From: Anaerolineales bacterium
GTDB taxonomy: Bacteria > Chloroflexota > Anaerolineae > Anaerolineales > DRMV01
Direction of reading: 5' to 3'
DNA length: 64,000 nucleotides
Assembly: GCA_027023425.1 (NCBI GenBank)
Contig: JALVVL010000022.1
Span: 48,210 to 112,209, forward strand
This document shows, in pieces, positions 56,479 to 64,000 of this stretch. The notes below the pieces were generated by a model. It did not search any database. It was not told the DNA's origin and saw nothing but the letters and a program-made list of their open reading frames with translations. Made by a program: the position numbers and the translations under genes. The stretch's first letter is position 1. The number at the start of each line of letters is the position of its first letter.

Positions 56479-58197
56479 TCACTCGGCCGGCCGCACTTTC
56501 AAGGAACGCAAGCGATTCAAAGCCGCCCCGATTTCCAGCAAGCGGACGGCGGCGAGGTCGCCCGGGGGATCGCGGAAGCGCCCCAAAGCCTCCCAGCCGC
56601 GCTCTTCAACCTCGCGCAAAACCAATTCCAGCGCGGTGCGCAGAGGGCGCTTGCCGTCAAAATAGCCGCGTTCCAGCGCATAAGCCCACGCAAGCCCAAT
56701 CGCACGCACCTGCGAGGGGTGCACAATTTGCTCCAGCGCCCGCAAATCAACATCCTCGCGCCCCCAAGTCAGCCCATCCAAGCCGCGGGCTTTGAGGACG
56801 ACAGGCTTTTTGCCGCGCGCGGGGTTCAGGCTTTGCGGCTCGGGGGCGCGGGGCGTCAGCGGCAAGGGCGAATCCGCCTCACTTTCCCGCCCTGTGGGGA
56901 ACTGCGCGGCGACCAAGCGGGCGCGCTCGGTGAGGTCTTGCGGCTCGTATTCCACCATGCCGATAACCGTGTCCGCCACATCCAGATAATCGCCGCTGCC
57001 GCCCAGCACAAGCACGGTGCTCACGCCGCGCTCGGCATAAAGTTGGCGCACGCGGTCAATGAACGGCGTAATCGGCTCGTGCTCCTTGGGCACCAAAGCC
57101 TGCATGCGGCGGTCGCGAATCATAAAATTGGTGGCCGCGGTGTCTTCATCCACCAAAAGCACCTGTGCGCCGAGTTCCAGCGCTTCCATGATGGCCGCGG
57201 CCTGCGAAGTTGAACCAGAGGCGTTTTCGGTGCTAAAAAACGCGGTACCGCGCCCCAGCGGTAGGTTGGAGATGAAACCGCTGATGTTCACGCCCGCTAC
57301 ACTGCGCCCATCCTCGGCACGGATTTTGACCGTGGTGGGATGAGAAACCACGCGCTCGCGGCCGTCATCGGGCTTGTGGTTGTAAATTCCCAGCGCGAGG
57401 GCGTTCAGCAGGGTGGATTTGCCGTGAAAGCCGCCGCCGACGATGAGGGTAACGCCGCGCGGAACTCCCATCCCGCTCACCACGCCTGCGTTGGGAAGGT
57501 GCACCTCGGTGCGCAGGCTCGGCGGCGAGCGGAAGGGCAAGCCATTCGGCAGAGGGCGGTCGTCCACCCCCGAGCGGCGGGGCAAAAGCGCCCCATCGGC
57601 CACAAAGGCAACCAAACCAAGCGAATCCAAGCGTGAGCGCAGAAAATCGGCGTCCTCGGCGGTGAGGGCATAGCGGCGCGCAGAAGCCAAATCCACCGCC
57701 GCGGCGCGCAACGACGAACGCACCACAGCGGGCACGTCTTCGGTGAGGAGGGCAATGGCTTCGCGCGCCAAAATGCGCCTGCCAGCCGCAGGCAAGCCCA
57801 CCGTGAAACGCGCCTCCACCCCCTGCGCGCCCACGCGCACCGCCGTGCGCGGGAGCATTTGCTGGCCGGGGGCGTCTATGCGAATTTCGCCGCTGTGCCC
57901 AGTGCCGCGCCGCCGCGAGAAACGGCGCGCCTGCGCCGCAAACTGCTCGGCAAGGTAGTGCTCCAAGCCCACGCGGCGGCTAACGTTTTCCCACAATTCG
58001 GGTGGGAAACCTGCCACGCGGGCAGGAAGGCAGACGCGGAGGCGGCTCGGCGCGGCAAACGGATCGCCCTGCACGTGTTCAACGCACAGGGCAAAATCGC
58101 CAAAATCGTACCGGCCGGCGATGGATTTGTAGGCCTTGTAGCCGCGGCCGTCCAACCGGCTTAGAAGCGCAATGAGTTTTTGCATTTCAACGGGCAA
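56479..58197 (-). CDS. ABC_ATPase-family (predicted ABC-class P-loop ATPase of unknown function)
   Basis: MGVPRGVTLIVGGGFHGKSTLLNALALGIYNHKPDDGRERVVS, VLLVDEDTAATNFMIRDRRMQALV, STVLVLGGSGDYLDVADTVIGM. Confidence 0.93.
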   Translation of the reverse strand: MPVEMQKLIALLSRLDGRGYKAYKSIAGRYDFGDFALCVEHVQGDPFAAPSRLRVCLPARVAGFPPELWENVSRRVGLEHYLAEQFAAQARRFSRRRGTGHSGEIRIDAPGQQMLPRTAVRVGAQGVEARFTVGLPAAGRRILAREAIALLTEDVPAVVRSSLRAAAVDLASARRYALTAEDADFLRSRLDSLGLVAFVADGALLPRRSGVDDRPLPNGLPFRSPPSLRTEVHLPNAGVVSGMGVPRGVTLIVGGGFHGKSTLLNALALGIYNHKPDDGRERVVSHPTTVKIRAEDGRSVAGVNISGFISNLPLGRGTAFFSTENASGSTSQAAAIMEALELGAQVLLVDEDTAATNFMIRDRRMQALVPKEHEPITPFIDRVRQLYAERGVSTVLVLGGSGDYLDVADTVIGMVEYEPQDLTERARLVAAQFPTGRESEADSPLPLTPRAPEPQSLNPARGKKPVVLKARGLDGLTWGREDVDLRALEQIVHPSQVRAIGLAWAYALERGYFDGKRPLRTALELVLREVEERGWEALGRFRDPPGDLAAVRLLEIGAALNRLRSLKVRPAE

Positions 58198-58206
58198 TCG
58201 CTCGGG

Positions 58207-59106
58207 TTACCGGCAGGCCTTGTCCACTAACGGGTTGGGCACGCCTTTGGGGTTTTCGCGGTAGTCGTAAAAGCCGATGCCGCTCTTGCGGCCTAAGTAG
58301 CCGGCATCCACCATCTGGCGGAGCAGGTAGGCCGGGCGGTATTTGTCGTCGCCCAGGTCGCGTTGAAGCACTTCCATCACATACAACACCACATCCACGC
58401 CGATAAGGTCGGCAAGGTAAAGGGGCCCCATGGGGTGGTTCATGCCCAATTTCATCACGGTGTCAATGGCCTCAATGGAGCCAACGCCCTCCTCAAGTGC
58501 GAACACCGCTTCGTTGATCATCGGGCACAAAATGCGGTTGGAGATGAAACCGGGGCGGTCGTTGGCCTCCACCGGCACTTTGCCCATGGCCTTGGCGACT
58601 TCAACCACCGTCTGCGTGGTTTCGTCCGAAGTGGCCAAGCCGCGGATCACCTCCACCAGCCGCATCAGCGGCACCGGGTTCATGAAGTGCATCCCAATGA
58701 CCTTGTCGGGACGCTGGGTGACCGAGCCGATCTTGGTAATCGGGATGGACGAGGTGTTGGACGCCAAAATGGCGTCGGGGCGGGTGATGCCATCCAGGTC
58801 GCGGAAAATATCCAGTTTGATGGAAGGGTTTTCGGTCGCGGCTTCAATCACCAAATCGGCATCCGCGGCCTCGGTGAGGCTATCGGTGGTGCGGATGTTG
58901 AGCGCGGCTTCCCGCTGCTCAGGAGTAATTTTGCCTTTTTCCAGCAATTTGGCTGTAGATTTGTCAATCGTCTTTTTGGCGCGCTCAATTTGTTCGGGCA
59001 CCACGTCCATCATGGTAACTTCAAAGCCCGAAACCGCGGCCGTCTGGGCAATGCCGTTGCCCATCGTGCCCGCGCCGACGACGAAAATTTTGCGAATGGT
59101 AGTCAT
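58207..59106 (-). CDS. hbd: 3-hydroxybutyryl-CoA dehydrogenase
   Basis: [78 protein letters not shown]. Confidence 0.96.
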   Translation of the reverse strand: MTTIRKIFVVGAGTMGNGIAQTAAVSGFEVTMMDVVPEQIERAKKTIDKSTAKLLEKGKITPEQREAALNIRTTDSLTEAADADLVIEAATENPSIKLDIFRDLDGITRPDAILASNTSSIPITKIGSVTQRPDKVIGMHFMNPVPLMRLVEVIRGLATSDETTQTVVEVAKAMGKVPVEANDRPGFISNRILCPMINEAVFALEEGVGSIEAIDTVMKLGMNHPMGPLYLADLIGVDVVLYVMEVLQRDLGDDKYRPAYLLRQMVDAGYLGRKSGIGFYDYRENPKGVPNPLVDKACR

Positions 59107-59168
59107 GGTAACCTCCTTTGTGCATTTCGTTGGGTCGTTACGTCGTTAGGTCGTTGCGTCGTAACGAC

Positions 59169-60377
59169 CTACGACTCCACCATCTCCACCGCCATCCCCA
59201 CCGCCTCGCCGCCGCCGAGGCAAAGGGCGGCAATGCCGCGCTTCAGCCCGCGGTCTTTCAAGGCGTAAATCAGGGTGGTGAGGATGCGCGCGCCGCTGGC
59301 GCCTATCGGGTGGCCGAGGGCGATCGCGCCGCCGTGGACGTTCACCTTCGCCCAATCCCAGCCCAGGGGCGCCAGTTCTTTACCGTTGGCAAGCGCCTGT
59401 GCGGCAAAGGCTTCATTCAGTTCTATCAAATCCACATCATCCAGGGTCCAGCCCGCCTTGGCCAGCACCTTGGGGATGGCTTTAGCCGGGGCGGAGAAAA
59501 TCCACTTCGGCTCCACCGCGGCGTAGCCGTAGGCCACAATGCGAGCGAGGGGCTGCGCGCCGATTTCCTCGGCATAGGCAAGGCTGGAGACCACCAGTGC
59601 GGCCGCACCGTCGTTCAGCCCCGGCGAGTTGCCCGCGGTGACAATGCCATCGGGCTTGAACGCAGGCCGCAGTTTGGCCAGCGCCTCAAGGGAGGTGTCG
59701 CGGCGGGGCGTTTCGTCGGTATCCACCACCGTGACCTTGCCCTTGCGGCCGGGTACTTCCACCGGCACGATTTCGGCCTTGAACTTGCCGGAATCTATGG
59801 CCGCGATGGCTTTCATGTGGCTGGCATAGGCGAATTCGTCCAATTCCTGACGGGTAATGCCAAATTGCTCAGCAATGAACTCCGCCGCACCGCCCATGTG
59901 CCAGTCTTCAAACGGGCACCAAAGGCCATCTTTGAGCAAGGCGTCGGTCAGTTGGCCGTGGCCGTAGCGCAATTCGCCACGCCGCGCCCAAAAGAGGAAG
60001 GGCGCGTTGCTCATGCTTTCCATGCCGCCGGCCACGTACAGGCTGGCATCGCCGGCGCGGACGGCCTGTGCGGCCAGCATCACCGCCTTCAGCCCTGAGC
60101 CGCACACCTTGTTGACGGTAAACGCGCCCACCGTGGAGGGCAAACCGCCGAAAATCGCGGCCTGCCGCGCCGGGTTTTGCCCTTCGCCCGCGGTGACCAC
60201 ATTGCCCATCACCACCTCATCAATGGACGCGGGGTCGGGGATGCCCGCGCGGGCAACCGCTTCGCGCACCACCGCCGCGCCCAGCTTTACCGCGGGCAGC
60301 GGCGCCAGCGCACCGCGGAAACGCCCCATCGGCGTCCGCACCGCGCTGAGAATGACGGCTTCTCGTGTTTTGTCCAC
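59169..60377 (-). CDS. Acetyl-CoA acetyltransferase (thiolase)
   Basis: [82 protein letters not shown]. Confidence 0.97.
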   Translation of the reverse strand: MDKTREAVILSAVRTPMGRFRGALAPLPAVKLGAAVVREAVARAGIPDPASIDEVVMGNVVTAGEGQNPARQAAIFGGLPSTVGAFTVNKVCGSGLKAVMLAAQAVRAGDASLYVAGGMESMSNAPFLFWARRGELRYGHGQLTDALLKDGLWCPFEDWHMGGAAEFIAEQFGITRQELDEFAYASHMKAIAAIDSGKFKAEIVPVEVPGRKGKVTVVDTDETPRRDTSLEALAKLRPAFKPDGIVTAGNSPGLNDGAAALVVSSLAYAEEIGAQPLARIVAYGYAAVEPKWIFSAPAKAIPKVLAKAGWTLDDVDLIELNEAFAAQALANGKELAPLGWDWAKVNVHGGAIALGHPIGASGARILTTLIYALKDRGLKRGIAALCLGGGEAVGMAVEMVES

Positions 60378-60404
60378 GACAACCTCCGTTGAAAAAGATC
60401 ATCC

Positions 60405-60740
60405 ACCGATTGAAAAAAACCACAGAAGACACAGAACCACCACAGAAAGCACAGAAATTTTTCCTTGGCGACCTTGGCATTCTTATCCACCGATTGACAC
60501 AGATTTACACCGATTGAGAAACACAGAAATTTACAGAGAACACAGAATTTTTTTCTTTGCGCCTCTGCGTTTCTCTGCGCCTTTGTTTCCTCTGCGTCTT
60601 TGTGTTATCTTGGCGCCCTTTGTGCCCTTGGCGACCTTGGCGTTAACCGTTTTGCGCTCTCTGCGTCTCTGTTTTCTCTGCGTCTCTGCGTTACCTCCTT
60701 GGCGACCTTGGCGTTAATCTGCGTAATCTGTGGTTTTTAT
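60405..60740. repeat. Modular intergenic repeat block
   Basis: accacagaagacacagaaccaccacagaaagcacagaaat; tccaccgattgacacagatttacaccgattg; tctgcgtctctgcgtta; ccttggcgaccttggcg. Confidence 0.9.
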
Positions 60741-60753
60741 CTTTATCAAAAAA

Positions 60754-60786
60754 AGAACATGCGGCGTCACGCTGCCGCATGTTCTT
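60754..60786 (-). terminator. Intrinsic terminator overlapping the 3' end of the HIT gene
   Basis: Minus strand AAGAACATGCGGC-agcgtgac-GCCGCATGTTCTTTTTTT; stop codon of the CDS lies in the loop. Confidence 0.88.
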
Positions 60787-61282
60787 GAGAAGCGCCGTGC
60801 AAGGCAATCCACGCGGAACGCACCCGTTTGTAGGTATCCTCAAGGGCTTCGGGGAGCACGCGCGTGTGCGCCAAGGTGGACATGAAGTTAGTATCGCCCG
60901 ACCAGCGCGGCACCACGTGCATGTGCAGGTGGGCGGCGATGCCCGCGCCTGCGGCTGCGCCCAAGTTCATCCCCACGTTGAACGCCTGCGGGTGGTAAAC
61001 CTCGCGGAGCACGGCAATGGCCTGCACGGTGAGTTCCATCATTTCCGCGCGCGTCGCCGCTTCCAGCGCGGCCAGGTCAGATTCATGCTTGTAGGGGATC
61101 ACCATCAGGTGCCCCGTGGTGTAAGGGTAGCGGTTGAGCATTACAAAAGCCCGCTGGCCGCGATACACGATCAAATTTTCCGGGCCATCCTCATGCTCCA
61201 AAGCCTTGCAGAACACGCAGCCGGGCTCGTTGAAATGATTTTCAATGTACTCCATCCTCCACGGCGACCAAAGGTACTCCAT
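60767..61282 (-). CDS. HIT family protein (AP4A phosphorylase/hydrolase-like)
   Basis: CVFCKALEHEDGPENLIVYRGQRAFVMLNRYPYTTGHLMVIPYKH, HLHMHVVPRW HIT motif. Confidence 0.95.
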   Translation of the reverse strand: MEYLWSPWRMEYIENHFNEPGCVFCKALEHEDGPENLIVYRGQRAFVMLNRYPYTTGHLMVIPYKHESDLAALEAATRAEMMELTVQAIAVLREVYHPQAFNVGMNLGAAAGAGIAAHLHMHVVPRWSGDTNFMSTLAHTRVLPEALEDTYKRVRSAWIALHGASQEHAAA

Positions 61283-61458
61283 ATTTGCCTCGCTACAAAA
61301 TTTTCGCGCCACCCATGCGCAAAACAATTTTACCCCATTTCTTGGGCTACAAACCCAAGGCAAACTATGCCTTCAATATCACAACAGCACACTGACCTCC
61401 CCGCAGATGAGACCTCTTACCCCAAAGCATATGACAACCGTCATGGTAAAATAACCAC

Positions 61459-62880
61459 ATGCTTGCCGACCAGGTGCGCCATTGGTTTGAAATAAACCGC
61501 CCCCTAATGCTATTTGTTTACGGGCAAGTGCTATTTGTGATGGGGATAGCCATTCTATTTCAAACTCGGCGCTATTCAAGGCTTGTGCTGGCGCGCAGTA
61601 TGCCATGGCTGGCCGCTTTCGGCATCTTGCAAGGGTTTTATGAATGGGGAAACTTTTTTCTGCCGCTACAGGCCCCGTATACACCGGCAAGCGCGCTCAC
61701 CGCGCTTGAGGCAATCCAAGTGTTTTTGCTCGCCGCATCGTTTGCCTCCCTGTTCCAGTTCGGCATCACGCTTTCTGCCCCCTTCCCAAAGCGCTGGGAA
61801 TGGGTAAGGAAACTGCCGTTCATCGTATGGTTAGCATGGCTGACCATACCGTTCTATCTTGACCTCGCCTTACGGCAAGACGTGTCCGAGTGGAAATGGA
61901 TAGCCGAAACCACAGCGCGCTACTTCATAGGCTTTCCGGGAGCCGTGATGGCCGCATGGGGGCTTAGAAAACAAGCAAAGTTGCGGCTACTTCCCCTTGA
62001 ACTTCCCACAATTTACAACTTACTGCGAATAGCAGGAGCATCGCTCTTGGCCTACGGCGTGCTGGCGGGACTGGTAGTTTCGCCCCCACACTTCCCGTTC
62101 TCGCTGATGGACGCCCTCACTTTCCAACGGCTTTTCATCCTACCCGTAGAAGCCTATCAAACTGCAGTGGTGCTTGTGCTTTCGGTTGCCGTAATTTTAG
62201 GGCTTGAGGTGTTTGAATTTGAAACCGACCGTCTGATTGAGCGAATGGAACAAGCGCAAGTAGCCGCCATTGAGCGCGAGCGCATTGCCCGTGACCTGCA
62301 CGATGGAGCAATCCAAAAAGTTTACGCCGCCGGCTTAGTGGCACAAGCCTTGAGAAACAAGGTGAACGACGAAAAAATTGCCGCCGATCTTGACCGGCTC
62401 ATGGAAGGAATCAACGAAGCAATTGCCGAACTGCGCCGTTTTTTGAAAGACCTGAGCGAAGAGCCCGAAACGCTTGACCTTGCAGGCGCACTTGAACGAT
62501 TGGTGGACGAAGCGCGGCGCATTTCAGGTACAGAAATCTACCTTGAAACAGAAGGAGAAATCCCCGCTTTATCGCCTGAAGCAACAACACACATACTCTC
62601 CTTTACCCGTGAAGCCCTCTCAAACGCAATCCGCCACGCGCGCAGTCCGCTGATTGAAGTCCATTTGCGCCGCGTCAAGAGCAAAAACACCGACCTACTA
62701 AAACTGGAAATCCAAGACCACGGCGTCGGCCTACCCAACCCCGTTGACCCCGGCTACGGGCTAAGAAATATGCAAGATAGAGCCCACCTGCTCGGTGGCA
62801 AATTCAAACTAAATTCATCCCGCTCCGGCACACTTGTAACGCTTGAAGTGCCGTTAGGAGAACAATGGGAGGCACTATGA
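61459..62880 (+). CDS. NarL-system sensor histidine kinase (HisKA_3, 7-TM-like N-terminus)
   Basis: ERERIARDLHDGAIQKVYAAGLVAQAL, SFTREALSNAIRHARSPLIEVHLRR, DHGVGLPNPVDPGYGLRNMQDRAHLLGG. Confidence 0.94.
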   Translation: MLADQVRHWFEINRPLMLFVYGQVLFVMGIAILFQTRRYSRLVLARSMPWLAAFGILQGFYEWGNFFLPLQAPYTPASALTALEAIQVFLLAASFASLFQFGITLSAPFPKRWEWVRKLPFIVWLAWLTIPFYLDLALRQDVSEWKWIAETTARYFIGFPGAVMAAWGLRKQAKLRLLPLELPTIYNLLRIAGASLLAYGVLAGLVVSPPHFPFSLMDALTFQRLFILPVEAYQTAVVLVLSVAVILGLEVFEFETDRLIERMEQAQVAAIERERIARDLHDGAIQKVYAAGLVAQALRNKVNDEKIAADLDRLMEGINEAIAELRRFLKDLSEEPETLDLAGALERLVDEARRISGTEIYLETEGEIPALSPEATTHILSFTREALSNAIRHARSPLIEVHLRRVKSKNTDLLKLEIQDHGVGLPNPVDPGYGLRNMQDRAHLLGGKFKLNSSRSGTLVTLEVPLGEQWEAL

Positions 62881-63548
62881 GAAAAACCCGTTTGTTGATA
62901 GTGGACGACCATGAAGTAGTACGCATAGGGCTACGCACCCTTTTGGATGCCGAGGCGGACATGGAAGTAGTTGCCGAGGCATCATCGGCAAACGAAGCCT
63001 TAATGCAAGTGGAACGCTACAGGCCGGATGTGGTTATCATGGATGTACGGCTAAAGGGCCAAAGCGGCCTTGAAGCCTGCCGCATGATCCGTCAACGCCA
63101 CCCAGAAACACAAGTGATTATCCTCACCTCATATTTGAACGAAGAATTCATCTCACACGCCCTGCGCGTGGGCGCGGCGGGCTATTTGCTCAAAGAAGTA
63201 GGCGGCAGCGAACTTGTGCGCTCAATTCGTAATGCGGCCTCAGGCAAAGCCGCGTTTGACCCCCACACCGCCAGCCGCATGGCCGCGCGCCTGCGCCGCT
63301 TGGAAATGAACATGGAAGAAAACGCCTTCAAAGGGCTTTCAGGGCGCGAAATGGAAGTGCTGGAACTGGTTTCAAAAGGCAAAAGCAACCGCGAAATCGC
63401 CGAAAAACTCAGCCTCAGCCAGGGCACGGTGCGCAATTATGTTTCTTCCATCATGGAAAAACTCGGAATGCGCAACCGCATAGAACTCGCCACCTATGCC
63501 GTCAAGCACAACATCTCCGAGTGGATGCCGGATATAAACGCTGAGTAA
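62877..63548 (+). CDS. LuxR/NarL-family response regulator
   Basis: LLIVDDHEVVRIGLRTLLDAE, DVVIMDVRLKGQSGLEACRMIR, LSGREMEVLELVSKGKSNREIAEKLSLSQGTVRNYVSSIMEKLG; ATGA overlap with kinase. Confidence 0.97.
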   Translation: MRKTRLLIVDDHEVVRIGLRTLLDAEADMEVVAEASSANEALMQVERYRPDVVIMDVRLKGQSGLEACRMIRQRHPETQVIILTSYLNEEFISHALRVGAAGYLLKEVGGSELVRSIRNAASGKAAFDPHTASRMAARLRRLEMNMEENAFKGLSGREMEVLELVSKGKSNREIAEKLSLSQGTVRNYVSSIMEKLGMRNRIELATYAVKHNISEWMPDINAE

Positions 63549-63579
63549 CCGCGCCGCCGCGGTTGACGCCAAAATCACC

Positions 63580-63880
63580 AAGAGAGAACCACAGATTACA
63601 CAGAAAAAACCACAGATTAGCGCAGATTTTTTCTGTGTTCTCTGCAAATTTCCGTGTTTTCTGTGTTTTCCCGCTCTACCTACGACGCAACAATCCAACG
63701 ACTCAACGACTCAACAACTCAACGACCTAACGACCTAACCACCTAACCACCTAACCACCTAACGACTCAACGCCCCAATCCCTCAATACCTCAATCCCTT
63801 TCCCTTTCTGTGTTCTCTGTAAATTTCTGTGTCTTCTGTGGTTTCAATCATCCAATCAGTGTAAATCTGTGTCAATAGTA
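63580..63880. repeat. Modular intergenic repeat block with perfect-phase 8-nt array
   Basis: accacagattacacagaaaaaaccacagattagcgcagatttttt; nine consecutive 8-mers ACYYAACN at 63701-63772. Confidence 0.92.
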
Positions 63881-63896
63881 TGATAAAGACAGGGGG

Positions 63897-63963
63897 CGGG
63901 TGCGGCAGGTCGGTAGTGAAATGGTCCTTTGAGACCGGCACAGAGTGAAGGCCGCCGCACCCG
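63897..63963 (+). ncRNA. Possible structured RNA element or long-loop terminator (unassigned)
   Basis: 10-bp stem CGGGTGCGGC / GCCGCACCCG closing about 47 nt, which contain GGTC-ctttga-GACC, followed by TTTT. Confidence 0.35.
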
Positions 63964-64000
63964 TTTTCAAAGTAATCCGAACAGTTACCAGGGTCACGAA

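Noticed and set aside
58363-59268. Antisense ORFs in hbd/thiolase (58363-59268, 59118-60098)
   Set aside because: Shadow ORFs opposite strongly supported enzymes

Overview
Gene-dense 64 kb chromosomal window with the gene content of a Chloroflexota/Anaerolineae-like bacterium (lineage is inference only). About 45 CDS are supportable. They are mostly housekeeping or fermentative: cmk, plsC-like, secG, ppaC, acpS, birA, pyk, CoA-transferase, ald, argF, trxA, prs, meaB with a B12-binding subunit, lexA, two-subunit fumarase, nth, asparaginase, thrC, lon, folC, 8-oxoguanine deaminase-like amidohydrolase, adenine deaminase, rseP, hbd, thiolase, HIT protein and several two-component proteins. There are 4 tRNAs (His, Phe, Gly, Cys), no rRNA and no CRISPR. 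The most unusual content is: (i) a translationally coupled ATPase + PD-(D/E)XK-like nuclease pair at 10062-11890, a candidate defence-type cassette; (ii) two 151-bp TA-flanked MITE-like elements whose inverted termini differ by a matching change at both ends; (iii) a large modular family of intergenic ACACAGATT/GCCAAGG/CGCAGAG repeats, including a 220-bp tandem duplication; (iv) 8-nt-period intergenic arrays; (v) a xanthine-dehydrogenase-type locus with a FAD-then-FeS fusion and an intervening membrane protein; and (vi) divergent or degenerate members of the NDK, NifU/IscU and metallo-beta-lactamase families. All assignments come from reading the sequence and remembered family motifs; no searches were run.
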